Shown here one piece after another: positions 1-9,000 of a DNA stretch of 64,000 nucleotides; the stretch's first letter is position 1; each line of letters starts with the position of its first letter. Origin of the DNA: Limnobacter sp. SAORIC-580 (GTDB lineage Bacteria > Pseudomonadota > Gammaproteobacteria > Burkholderiales > Burkholderiaceae_B). The stretch covers positions 2,666,001-2,730,000 of the forward strand of contig NZ_CP053084.1 in the NCBI RefSeq assembly GCF_013004065.1. Direction: 5' to 3'. The translations under genes and the position numbers were made by a program. The notes under the pieces are model-generated. The model did not search any database. It was not told where the DNA came from and saw only the letters and a list, made by a program, of their open reading frames with translations.

Positions 1-105
1 AGCCTGGTCAAACCAAAGCTTGAAGAAGTCGAGTGGATTGGCCAGGGCGTCGGCTTCGTCCAGTGTGGCTTGGGTGTAGTCTTTTCGAAGATCAGCGATC
101 GACAT
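1..105 (-). CDS. pdxH: Pyridoxamine 5'-phosphate oxidase, N-terminal part (cut by window edge)
   Basis: Only the first 35 codons are inside the window. The translated start (MSIADLRKDYTQATLDEADA, followed by a PLDFFKLWFDQA stretch) matches the conserved N-terminus of PdxH, the FMN enzyme that oxidises pyridoxamine or pyridoxine 5'-phosphate to pyridoxal 5'-phosphate. The ATG is preceded by an AGGAG ribosome binding site about 7 bases upstream. The gene is divergent from xerD, with a 67-bp shared control region. The catalytic part lies outside the window, so its integrity cannot be judged. Confidence 0.85.
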   Translation of the reverse strand, partial: MSIADLRKDYTQATLDEADALANPLDFFKLWFDQA

Positions 106-129
106 AAAACAAAACTCCTGGGTGCTGCT

Positions 130-147
130 AAAGGTATCATGACCTTT
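130..147. promoter_or_regulatory. Inverted repeat in the pdxH/xerD divergent promoter region
   Basis: AAAGGT and ACCTTT arms are separated by six bases (ATCATG) in the only space between two divergent genes. It could be an operator or a chance palindrome. No regulator can be named from the sequence. Confidence 0.3.
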
Positions 148-172
148 ATTTTCACATGCAGACAGCACCACA

Positions 173-1072
173 ATGAAGAGCAATGCCGATCTCATCGACG
201 AATTCTGCACCACTTTGTGGCTTGAAGAAGGATTGGCCAAAGCCACACTGCAGGCTTACCGCAGCGACTTGCAACAACTGGGAAACTGGCTGGACGAACA
301 GTTTGCGGAAAACCTGCTGCAAACCAGCAGTGAACACATCCGCAACCATGTACACGACCTGCTGGAATTAAAGCCCAGCAGCCTGAACAGAAAACTAAGC
401 AGCTACAAACGTTTTTATTTGTGGCTGAACACCACCAAGCAACGCGAAGACAATCCCTGCACCCAACTGCAAAGTGCCAAACGCGGCTTGCGCATTCCCA
501 AAACCCTGAGCGAGAAACAAGTACTGGACCTGCTAGCCGCACCCGACCTGAGCAACGCTGCAGGGCAGCGCGACAAGGCCATGCTTGAATTCATGTACGC
601 CAGCGGCCTGCGGGTCAGTGAACTGGTGAACATGCCCTTGCGCGCCATTGACCTGAATGTTGGAGCAGTGAAGGTGCTGGGCAAAGGCAAGAAAGAACGC
701 TTGGTGCCCATGGGCGAACCTGCAAGGCTGGCGATTCAGCTGTATTTGCAGCAGGCCCGTGGTGAGTTGTTGAAGGGGAAAACCAGCGACTTTTTATTCG
801 TAACCCACTTTGGAACACCGATGACACGGCAAGGCTTCTGGAAAAACGTAAAGCGCCTGGCCTTGATTGCTGGAATCAACACCACAGTCAGCCCCCACGT
901 GTTGCGGCACGCATTTGCCACGCATTTGATCAACCACGGCGCCGATCTGCGTGTGGTGCAGTTGTTGCTGGGCCACGCTGACATTGGCACCACCCAGATT
1001 TACACCCATGTGGCCAAAGAACACCTGCACACCTTGCTCAATCAAAGCCACCCACGATCAAAAAGTCGCTAA
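173..1072 (+). CDS. xerD: Site-specific tyrosine recombinase XerD
   Basis: The 299-aa product is close to the usual 298 aa of XerD, which with XerC and FtsK resolves chromosome dimers at dif during cell division. An N-terminal SAM-like core-binding domain (about residues 5-90) is followed by the catalytic domain. All six active-site residues are visible: R147 (ASGLRVSE), K171 (GKGKKER), H242 and R245 (HVLRH), H268 (LLGHADI) and the nucleophile Y277 (IYTHV). The first ATG gives the full family length, although no strong Shine-Dalgarno precedes it. The N-terminus looks like XerD more than XerC, but the paralogue call rests on pattern recognition. plsY follows 35 bp downstream on the same strand. 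Confidence 0.93.
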   Translation: MKSNADLIDEFCTTLWLEEGLAKATLQAYRSDLQQLGNWLDEQFAENLLQTSSEHIRNHVHDLLELKPSSLNRKLSSYKRFYLWLNTTKQREDNPCTQLQSAKRGLRIPKTLSEKQVLDLLAAPDLSNAAGQRDKAMLEFMYASGLRVSELVNMPLRAIDLNVGAVKVLGKGKKERLVPMGEPARLAIQLYLQQARGELLKGKTSDFLFVTHFGTPMTRQGFWKNVKRLALIAGINTTVSPHVLRHAFATHLINHGADLRVVQLLLGHADIGTTQIYTHVAKEHLHTLLNQSHPRSKSR

Positions 1073-1107
1073 AATCGACGCCAAAGCCCAACAACAAGGA
1101 GACACTT

Positions 1108-1716
1108 TTGCTTAATTTTGCCGCTGGCCTGCTGATCGCCTATTTGATTGGTTCTATTTCATTCGCAGTGGTTGTTTCCAAATTCGTGGGTTTGGCCGAT
1201 CCACGCACTTACGGCTCAAAAAATCCTGGCGCCACGAATGTGCTGCGAAGCGGCAACAAAAAAGCAGCCGTGCTGACTTTGTTGGGTGATGCCTTGAAAG
1301 GCACGCTCGCCGTGGCCTTGGCCTTCCATTTTCAAGACCAATTGGGTTACAGCCGTACCGACATTGCCTGGATTGGATTGGCTGCGTTTATTGGTCACCT
1401 ATACCCGGTGTTCTTCAAATTTGAAGGGGGTAAAGGCGTGGCCACCGCGCTGGGCGTGCTGCTTGGTTTGAACTGGGTACTGGGCCTGGCCACCGCCATT
1501 ACCTGGATTGTAATTGCCTACTTCTTCCGCTATTCCTCGTTGGCAGCCCTGATCGCCGCGCTGTTTGCTGTGTTTTACAACGCACTGCTGTTCGGAATTA
1601 ATGGACAGGCTGCTGCAATCACGATTATGTCCGCATTGCTCATCTATCGACACAAGCAGAACATTGCCAATTTGATTGCAGGCAAAGAAAGCAAAATTGG
1701 GCAGAAGAAAAGTTAA
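1108..1716 (+). CDS. plsY: Acyl-phosphate:glycerol-3-phosphate acyltransferase PlsY
   Basis: This 202-aa integral membrane enzyme transfers an acyl group from acyl-phosphate to glycerol-3-phosphate, the first step of phospholipid synthesis. The sequence shows five hydrophobic segments and the family motifs: SKNPGATNVLRSG (about residues 35-47), GHLYPVFFKFEGGKGVAT (about 96-113) and conserved loop glycines. Translation starts at a TTG placed six bases after AAGGAGA, which is a strong signal, and no better in-frame ATG exists. The gene lies tail to tail with the 1236-aa uncharacterised gene, with only 30 bp between stops. PlsX was not seen in the window. Confidence 0.93.
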   Translation: MLNFAAGLLIAYLIGSISFAVVVSKFVGLADPRTYGSKNPGATNVLRSGNKKAAVLTLLGDALKGTLAVALAFHFQDQLGYSRTDIAWIGLAAFIGHLYPVFFKFEGGKGVATALGVLLGLNWVLGLATAITWIVIAYFFRYSSLAALIAALFAVFYNALLFGINGQAAAITIMSALLIYRHKQNIANLIAGKESKIGQKKS

Positions 1717-1746
1717 GCACCAATATTGCTTTCTTGCTCTGTTTAC

Positions 1747-4700
1747 TTAAGCGGCTGCTGGTTTCTGATAAAACTGCCAGTGGCCGGTATTGCCGGTTCC
1801 GTCGTATCGAAGTGTTGGCCAAGTGTCAGGATGGCCTTGTTGATCAACTGAAAAATTCTCGGGCAAATAAATATCAGGAGCATCGCCGTTTCCGTTTCTT
1901 ATTACCACCGGTAGGCTCAAGGCGTTCAAAAATGCCGCACCGAAATCACCTTCTGCCTGTACCTCACGCTTCGCTTCAAGGGCCTGCAAAGTGGCTCGCG
2001 CATCACTTGACCAAGCCTTTGCCTGCTTTTTGGCAATTCCGATCATCAAGTTAACTTGCTTATTCTCAAGCGCAGGATTGTTTATCATGCCGCTTAAGGG
2101 AGCCTTCGTGGTTTGATCATAAATTTCCTGAATCTCGCTTGTGGTCAGATCGCTGCCAATTTGTGATACGCGTGTTGTAAAGTCCTCTTTGGACAACGCC
2201 TGTGCTGCCACCCCCCATGCAGATCGCAACCAGCAACGATTCTTGTCTGGCGCCACGTTCTGCAAGACTCGCGTATTAAGGTCAGCCAATTCAGTAGTCA
2301 AAACATGCCCTCGAGTAATGTCGAGCAGCAATGGTGTTAACTCTTTCATTTTAGAGACGATATCTGACGGGATATCTTTGACCTCCGAGGCAATATGCGC
2401 AGAAATGGCTGCCATTGCACTGCGGTTCTCATGGTATTTCTTGACCTCAACTTCGCTGGGTGCACTCGCCCCCTCGGGGTAATTTGTGAGAAACACCCGT
2501 TCATAATCTTTTTGCAGATTGTGCAGTTGCTTGGTTCTTGGTTGACCTGCATGGTTCAACACCTTGCCCCACATGGCCACAACCCACTGATTATTAGATA
2601 ATTTATTGGTGGCTTCCACACGGAAAGAGGTTGCTGCTGCCCCGCTACGCGCCGGAACAACTGTCGGTGCGGACTCGGGCGTGGAAGATTGCGAACCCGA
2701 CAAGGGATTGCCTACAAACTGACTCAGCTTGGTGTGGACGAAACCAGGAATTTCATTGGTTTGAGATGCGGACAAACCGATGACCCTGGGTGCTTGTTTG
2801 CCCTTTGAAACAGGCGCCCAAGCTTTCTGTAAAAAGTCACCGGTGCGCTTCAATTCAATAATCATTCGGGGACTCAACGGGTCTTTCAATTCAACATTCA
2901 AGGAACGGCCGTCCAGGTAAGAGATCAATGCTTTTGCGTTCGCGCTCGAACCCGGCTCTTTCTCGGCCAAAGCCATCAAATCCCGCTTCATCTGGGCTAC
3001 CTGCACCACATTCACGGGGCTTCGAATGGCTTGACACATACGCTCTTTCTGGTTGATTTGACCGACGTAGGCTCGGAATGCAGACCAACCCTCACGCACC
3101 AGTCTGCCACCCGCCAAGTTAATGAAATTACCTGTTGAAGCCTTCGCTTGCCGGAAGAAACCTTTACGCGCTTTGCTGGCAAGATCAGCCGAAATTTGAC
3201 GCGCTGAAGCCAGGGAATTTGCGGCCCCGCCCGCCCCGGCTCGTTCGGTGAGCCACTGCCCCGCCTGTTGATGAAAGTCATTCAAAGTACGTTTGAAGGC
3301 GATCATTGAGCGGGGGTCAAGCGGCTTCTCCTTGGTCGATGCCGCCACTTCTGCCTCAAACTTTTTTAGAATGCCAACGAAGCGAGTCACTTCGTCGCCA
3401 TGAATCGTCAACAGGTCATTGGGAAGAGCGGCAATAATCAAAGACGATGCCTCTACGGCGTGCTGTGGTGTAATCACTGCATGCTCAAGACTAACTGGTT
3501 TGCCATTGCGAAATAGCTCCCGCTGCAACACTTCGGACACATGACCGAGCAAAGTAAGGCGCACACCGATGTGTTCTTCCGGATTGCGTGCAAATTTGCC
3601 AGTGGGCGTAATAAACCATTTTTTCAACCCACTCAACCCTGACTCCACTTTATATGCCAGCGAAGGCGCATCCAGTGAAAGTGTCTCGGTATTGAACCCG
3701 GCAGCGACCAAGTTAATGGCCGCCAAATGATGCACATGCTTTCGACCCTCGGGACGACTCATGAAATTGAGCACATCATTGACGCTTTTTTCTTCGTTGG
3801 CCCTCAGCGCGCCGCCCAAAGCAGCCAAGAACGAACGCTTGTCACCCCGAGATTGTGTAGGTTTAGGTTTGCCTTCGTTTTGAAAAAGATTCAGATCAGA
3901 GCCAAACTCAGCCAAACGGTGACTCAGGGTCAGTGCTCGAGGCGAAACATGGTTACCCGAACCAGAGTTACCCAAAAGAAGGGCCTGGTTCAAACTGCAA
4001 CCGTTTTCAATGGGGGGGGATTCCTTGCCATTGGCCAACATGGCCAGATTGAACGGTAAATCCTTAACATCCGACCGATTAACTGCAACGCGTGCACCCA
4101 ATTCTTCGATTGCGCGCAAATCGACACCGGCCAACTCCACCTCATGCTCAATATCCTCAAACTGTTTACTCAATTTCTTGAGGTCGCCAAGCGCATCATT
4201 CACGTGGTCGATCTGGGCTCGAAGCTGAGACACTTCACCTGCTCGCCCCTCCTTTTTTGCAATATCCAAATCACTTTTAAGTTTGTCTAGGCTCTGATTG
4301 TGTTGATTATTCAGTTCGCTTAATTTCTTAGAGAAGGCCTCCAGTTTGGCCACCTGACTATTCACTTTAGGCTGCAATTCGGGCAACGTTACATTGATCA
4401 AGTGCGAAGAACGTTCTTGTATATGTTTGTAACCCACTTGTGCAGATTGCGCTGCTTCACGCAGCTGTGACCCGTTCCTGGCCTTTGTCAACCAAACTTT
4501 GGCATACTTTCCCTCGAGTGTTTTTGGCGGAGAAAATGTATCAAGCGCGGAACGCGTAATCCGCTGTTCATCTAGCAACTCGCCTTTTTTTCGATTGCTG
4601 ACCTCGACAAGACGAAGTTCACCAACCAGACCCTGTTTTCTCGCTTCAACAACCTTTTTCAACGATTCTGTTGATGTTCTAAGTTTTTCAAATAAGGTAG

Positions 4701-5457
4701 TCACCGCTTTGATATCAGACAAAGCATCAATCGCCGCCAGCTCTGCATTGAGTTCTGCCTGAACTGTTTTTTGTTGTTTTTCAGTTTCAAGCTGCTTTTT
4801 AAGCTTGACTACTTTGCCCGAGAGTCCGTCCTGGCTGGCGACCTGCTGCACCACCTCGGAAATGGACTGACTTTTCGAGCCAAAATAGCTAAGAGGATTC
4901 AACCAACTCCAAACACTGCCGGATTTAACTTCAGGTTGTGGCGATGACGGCAAAGAAGATGTCGAAGTGTGGCGGGTTGGGGTAGCCGTCCCTCCTGGCG
5001 TTGCAGGCGCTGGGGATGGCGAAACTGTTGCGGAACCCGCTGGTGTTGCTGCTGGTGTTGCTGCTGGTGTTGCTGCTGGTGTTGCTGCTGGTGTTGCTGC
5101 AGCGGGAGTTGCAGCCACTGCTGGGCCTGCTTTTTTCATGAGTCCAATGATGAAATTCTTCACATCATCGGACTTGTGACCACCACCCAGTTTTTCAACC
5201 CGAACCGCCAACTCATCAACAATCGATTTCAACTCATTACTTACTTCTTCAGTGCCAGCAATCTGATGGCACTCAGTAAGTAACTCGATGACATTGGGCC
5301 GCGCCTGTGGTGAGCGTGTGAAATCCGCTTTGGTTTGAGTTGCAAGCAGCTGTGAAGAAGGCCGAGGCTGAACCACCGATTTATTGGATGCGGCCGCCGG
5401 AATGGGCGGAACAACTGTGCCTTTTGAATTGGATGAAATAGGAGAATGCTGAGTCAC
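1747..5457 (-). CDS. Large coiled-coil protein with C-terminal OTU/papain-like Cys-His signature; effector candidate
   Basis: A 1236-aa protein with no signal peptide or clear membrane segment. The GTG start has a GGAG site six bases upstream. Regions seen: a Ser/Pro-rich disordered N-terminus (1-60); an Ala-Thr-Pro repeat tract (about 118-140) from a 12-bp tandem repeat; a highly charged coiled coil (about 205-460); and a long helical middle. The last 165 residues contain NRCWLRSAWG (C1075), a hydrophobic strand LPVVIRNGNG (about 1182-1191) and a terminal GNTGHWQFYQ (H1226). That order of Cys near a helix start, then a strand, then His in a GHW/GHY context resembles OTU or other papain-fold proteases used by secreted effectors. 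Function is inference; I do not recognise a named family. It sits 28 bp downstream of a 148-aa gene on the same strand, which suggests an operon. Confidence 0.75.
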   Translation of the reverse strand: MTQHSPISSNSKGTVVPPIPAAASNKSVVQPRPSSQLLATQTKADFTRSPQARPNVIELLTECHQIAGTEEVSNELKSIVDELAVRVEKLGGGHKSDDVKNFIIGLMKKAGPAVAATPAAATPAATPAATPAATPAATPAGSATVSPSPAPATPGGTATPTRHTSTSSLPSSPQPEVKSGSVWSWLNPLSYFGSKSQSISEVVQQVASQDGLSGKVVKLKKQLETEKQQKTVQAELNAELAAIDALSDIKAVTTLFEKLRTSTESLKKVVEARKQGLVGELRLVEVSNRKKGELLDEQRITRSALDTFSPPKTLEGKYAKVWLTKARNGSQLREAAQSAQVGYKHIQERSSHLINVTLPELQPKVNSQVAKLEAFSKKLSELNNQHNQSLDKLKSDLDIAKKEGRAGEVSQLRAQIDHVNDALGDLKKLSKQFEDIEHEVELAGVDLRAIEELGARVAVNRSDVKDLPFNLAMLANGKESPPIENGCSLNQALLLGNSGSGNHVSPRALTLSHRLAEFGSDLNLFQNEGKPKPTQSRGDKRSFLAALGGALRANEEKSVNDVLNFMSRPEGRKHVHHLAAINLVAAGFNTETLSLDAPSLAYKVESGLSGLKKWFITPTGKFARNPEEHIGVRLTLLGHVSEVLQRELFRNGKPVSLEHAVITPQHAVEASSLIIAALPNDLLTIHGDEVTRFVGILKKFEAEVAASTKEKPLDPRSMIAFKRTLNDFHQQAGQWLTERAGAGGAANSLASARQISADLASKARKGFFRQAKASTGNFINLAGGRLVREGWSAFRAYVGQINQKERMCQAIRSPVNVVQVAQMKRDLMALAEKEPGSSANAKALISYLDGRSLNVELKDPLSPRMIIELKRTGDFLQKAWAPVSKGKQAPRVIGLSASQTNEIPGFVHTKLSQFVGNPLSGSQSSTPESAPTVVPARSGAAATSFRVEATNKLSNNQWVVAMWGKVLNHAGQPRTKQLHNLQKDYERVFLTNYPEGASAPSEVEVKKYHENRSAMAAISAHIASEVKDIPSDIVSKMKELTPLLLDITRGHVLTTELADLNTRVLQNVAPDKNRCWLRSAWGVAAQALSKEDFTTRVSQIGSDLTTSEIQEIYDQTTKAPLSGMINNPALENKQVNLMIGIAKKQAKAWSSDARATLQALEAKREVQAEGDFGAAFLNALSLPVVIRNGNGDAPDIYLPENFSVDQQGHPDTWPTLRYDGTGNTGHWQFYQKPAAA
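5039..5098. repeat. 12-bp minisatellite, five perfect copies, in frame
   Basis: The unit GCTGGTGTTGCT occurs five times head to tail with no mismatch. On the minus strand it encodes ATPA-type four-residue repeats in the linker of the 1236-aa protein. Gain or loss of units keeps the reading frame, so it can only change linker length. Confidence 0.9.
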
Positions 5458-5485
5458 GAATTAGCTCCGAGTCTGAATCATGGGG

Positions 5486-5932
5486 TCAATTTGAAGAATT
5501 CTTCTTGAGACTGTGAAGGGTCTGGAGTTGCTTGGAGGTGGTGACAACATTCAACTTTAAAACCGAGAGCAGCTCTTTGATATAGGGGCCGGGGACAAGT
5601 AGTCCGTCCGTAGATTGAATTTTCAACCCCAACAATGTTTGTTCAAGCAGATTGAGATTGCCGATAAGATCAGCTTGAAAATCTTCGGGAAGATCCTGGC
5701 CACATACTGACCGAGCCAGTTCATCGGCGGTGCTCAGTGCATTTTGCCAATGCAGCGCGGGGTTCTGCTTCAAGTCTGCGCTCAGTTTTTTCCAAATGGC
5801 TGATACAGCCTTTGACAGGCCACCCTCACCCACAGTCTTTGCGCTAGAGGGTGATTTGGCTGCACTTTCCGCAACAACACTTTGAGGAGGTAAGGAGGGT
5901 GAATTCCCTACCCCGGAGGAACTGGCCGGCAT
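5486..5932 (-). CDS. Uncharacterised 148-aa protein upstream of the OTU-like effector candidate
   Basis: The chosen ATG (MPASSSGVGNSP) is preceded by AAGGGGA at a good distance. An upstream in-frame ATG at 5986 has no ribosome binding site and would add 18 residues. The product has a Ser/Pro-rich first 35 residues, then mainly helical sequence (AIWKKLSADLKQ, LLEQTLLGLKI, IKELLSVLKLNVV), with no signal peptide or membrane segment. It lies 28 bp before the 1236-aa gene on the same strand. Small genes of this size before a large secreted protein are sometimes chaperones or co-secreted partners, but nothing in the sequence proves that. I do not recognise the family. Confidence 0.65.
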   Translation of the reverse strand: MPASSSGVGNSPSLPPQSVVAESAAKSPSSAKTVGEGGLSKAVSAIWKKLSADLKQNPALHWQNALSTADELARSVCGQDLPEDFQADLIGNLNLLEQTLLGLKIQSTDGLLVPGPYIKELLSVLKLNVVTTSKQLQTLHSLKKNSSN

Positions 5933-5965
5933 GTATTCCCCTTGCCTGAAATTCAGTAAAACGAC

Positions 5966-5981
5966 AGGGGAAATATCCCCT
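5966..5981. promoter_or_regulatory. GC-armed inverted repeat upstream of the 148-aa gene
   Basis: AGGGGA and TCCCCT arms flank AATA, 34-49 bp upstream of the chosen start of the 148-aa gene. The minus-strand half (ATTTCCCC) partly resembles the direct repeats upstream of the 215-aa gene near 12.5 kb (GTTTCCCC). It may be an operator for the two-gene unit; the evidence is position and symmetry only. Confidence 0.35.
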
Positions 5982-6033
5982 TTCATCTAAGGAACAAATG
6001 CGGCCGGAAAGTTCCTCCAGCTATTGATACATA

Positions 6034-9000
6034 TCAGTTTCTACTGGCGTAAAACTGCGCCAGCGCGGCTGCAGTGTGCCCCGCTTTCTTGCCTTTCGCC
6101 TTGGCCAGCGTTTGCGGGCTTCCCTGCGCCACCAATTGACCTCCGCCAATGCCAGCCTCGGGACCCATGTCGATCACCCAGTCTGCCTGGGCGATCAAGT
6201 CAAGGTCGTGTTCAATCACCACCACCGTGTGGCCCGCGTCCACCAGCCTGTGCAGCACGGCAATCAGCTTTTCCACGTCGTTCATGTGCAAGCCAACAGT
6301 GGGTTCGTCCAACACGTACAAAGTGGGCGGGCTCATTTGTACACCCGCTTTGTTTTCCCGCACCTTCACCAGTTCAGTCACCAGCTTGATCCGCTGAGCT
6401 TCGCCCCCACTGAGGGTGGGGCTGGGTTGACCAATTGTGAGGTAACCCAGACCAACGTCATTCAATAAAGTGAGCGCCTGCGCAATCGCAGGGTGCGCCT
6501 CAAAAAACGGCGCCGCCTCTGAACAACTCATGTTCAGAATTTCCGCAGCGGTTTTGTCGCGCCAGGTGACTTGCAAGGTTTCAGGGTTGAATCGTTTGCC
6601 TCGGCAGGCTTCGCACACCACTTTCACGTCTGGCAGGAAGTTCATTTCAATGGTTTGCATGCCTTGGCCGTCACACACCGGGCAGCGGCCGGGCCCTGCA
6701 TTGAAACTGAAGCGGTTGGCTGCAAAACCGCGCATGCGGGCTTCAATGGTGTCGGCCAGCACATTGCGAATTCGGTTCCAGAAGCCAATATAAGTGGCAG
6801 GGCAACTGCGCGGCGTTTTACCGATCGGAGTTTGGTCCACTTCCAGTACACGGGCAACTTGGTCAGCACCTTCAATTTCATCGCAGGCAAACCAGTTGTG
6901 TACGGGCTTGCCTTTCTTGTTTTGGTTCAACACATACTGGCGCATATTGGCCAACAAAATGTCGCGGGCCAGGGTAGATTTTCCGCTACCAGAAACGCCA
7001 GTGATGGCCACCAAACGGCCCAGTGGAATATCCACATCCAAACCCGTAATGTTGTGCAGTTTGGCACCCTTGATACTCAATCGTGCTGTGTCTTTTTCAA
7101 CCAGCCGTTTGGGGCTTGGCAGGTGCGGAATGGGGTTCTTCAGGTAACGGCCTGTCAGCGAATTTTTGTCCGCGGTTACCTCAGCCACTGTGCCTTGGGA
7201 AATAATTTCACCACCCAATGTGCCCGCACCAGGGCCAATGTCGACCAAGCGATCAGCGCGCTGCATGGTGTCAATGTCGTGTTCAACAATCACCAGGGTG
7301 TTGCCCTTGGCGCGAAGTTCCTCAAGCGCGTCCAGCAGGCGATGGTTGTCGCGGGTGTGCAAACCAATGGTGGGTTCGTCCAGCACGTAACACACACCGC
7401 GCAGGTTGGTGCCCAACTGGCTGGCCAAGCGAATGCGCTGGGCTTCACCACCACTCAGGGTGGGCGCACTGCGGTTCAGGTGGAGGTAATCGAGCCCCAC
7501 CTGTTTCAAAAACTTCAATCGCCCAGCCATTTCAATGCGAATGTCTTTGGCAATTGCAGTTTCACGTTCATCCAACTCAAGCTGATCCACCCACAGCAAA
7601 GCGTCACTGACTGTTTGGTCGGCCAGTTCGGCAATGTTGTTGTTCTTGAACTTCACAGCCAGCGCGGTGGGGTTTAGGCGTTGGCCATTGCATGATGCGC
7701 ACACCATGCTTTCCCGCAAATAGCTTCCTTCTTCATTTTCAGCATTTTCGTCTGCACTTTTGTCTTGCTCAGAAAGCCACTTGCCTTCTTCGCCTGTGGT
7801 TTCAGCATCAAAGCCTTCTACTTCTTCACCCACGCCAAAACAGCTGGCGCACCAGCCATGTTTGCTGTTGTAGCTGAACAAGCGCGGGTCGAGTTCCGGA
7901 AAGCTGCGCGCGCAACTGGGGCAGGCACGTTTGGTGGAATAAAAACGAATGGCAGGTGATTCGCCTTTTTTTCCGGGCGCCTCGACCATTACTGTGCCTT
8001 TGCCATATTCCAGCGCAAGTGCCAGTACTTCGCGCAGTTCTTTCTCACCTTTGGCTTGAATGCTCAGGGTTTTAACGGGAAGTTCAATGTGGTGTTCCTG
8101 ATAACGGGCCAATTTGGGCCAGGGGTTGGTGGGCACGTACTCACCATCCACGCGCAGGCGTTCATAACCGCGGTCCACGGCCCATTTTGCAATTTCGTTG
8201 TAAATACCTTTACGCCCCTGTACCAGTGGGGCCAGCAAGGTAATCTCCTGCCCTTTGTAATGCTGCATGATTTGCGCCAGCATGCTGTCCATGCTTTGCG
8301 GAGCAATGGGCACTTCGCAAGTGGGGCAATGCTGAATGCCCAGCTTCACGAATATCAGGCGCAGGAAGTGGTACACCTCGGTGACTGTGGCTACTGTACT
8401 TTTTCGACCACCACGGCTGGTGCGCTGCTCGATCGCCACCGTGGGTGGGATGCCAAAAATAGCATCCACATCGGGCTTGGCAGCAGGCTGCACAAACTGG
8501 CGTGCGTAGGCATTCAAACTTTCAAGGTAGCGGCGCTGGCCTTCGGAAAACAAAATATCAAATGCCAGCGTCGATTTTCCGCTGCCCGAAGGTCCGGTAA
8601 TTACAGTCATTTTTTCACGCGGAATAGTCAAACTGACGTTCTTCAGGTTGTGCTCGCGCGCATGCAAAATTTCAATGCCATCGGTCAAACCTCGGCGGCT
8701 ACTTGCCGTGTTTAGCCCATACAAGGCGGCAGCCTCGGCCACCATGTGGTCACTACCTTGATCACTGCCTTTGTTCAAATCGGCAGCATCCAGCAAATTG
8801 GTTTGCGCCAAATACTGCTTAATTGCAATGCCGGTGTGGCTGGCTTTGTTCTTTGCAAGTTGTTCAGGTGTGCCTTGGGCCACCAGTTCACCACCGTATT
8901 CACCCGCTTCAGGGCCAAGGTCGATGAGCCAATCGGCGGCGCATATTACATCCAGGTTGTGTTCAACGATCAGCACACTGTGCCCTGCTTCCTGCAAAAG

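Noticed and set aside
4969..5283. Plus-strand frame encoding a Cys/Trp-rich repeat protein
   Set aside because: It is the reverse reading of the 12-bp minisatellite in the 1236-aa gene, not an independent gene.
6571..7677. Long plus-strand open frame (over 350 codons) opposite uvrA
   Set aside because: Antisense shadow of the conserved UvrA frame; composition and lack of a ribosome binding site do not support a gene.
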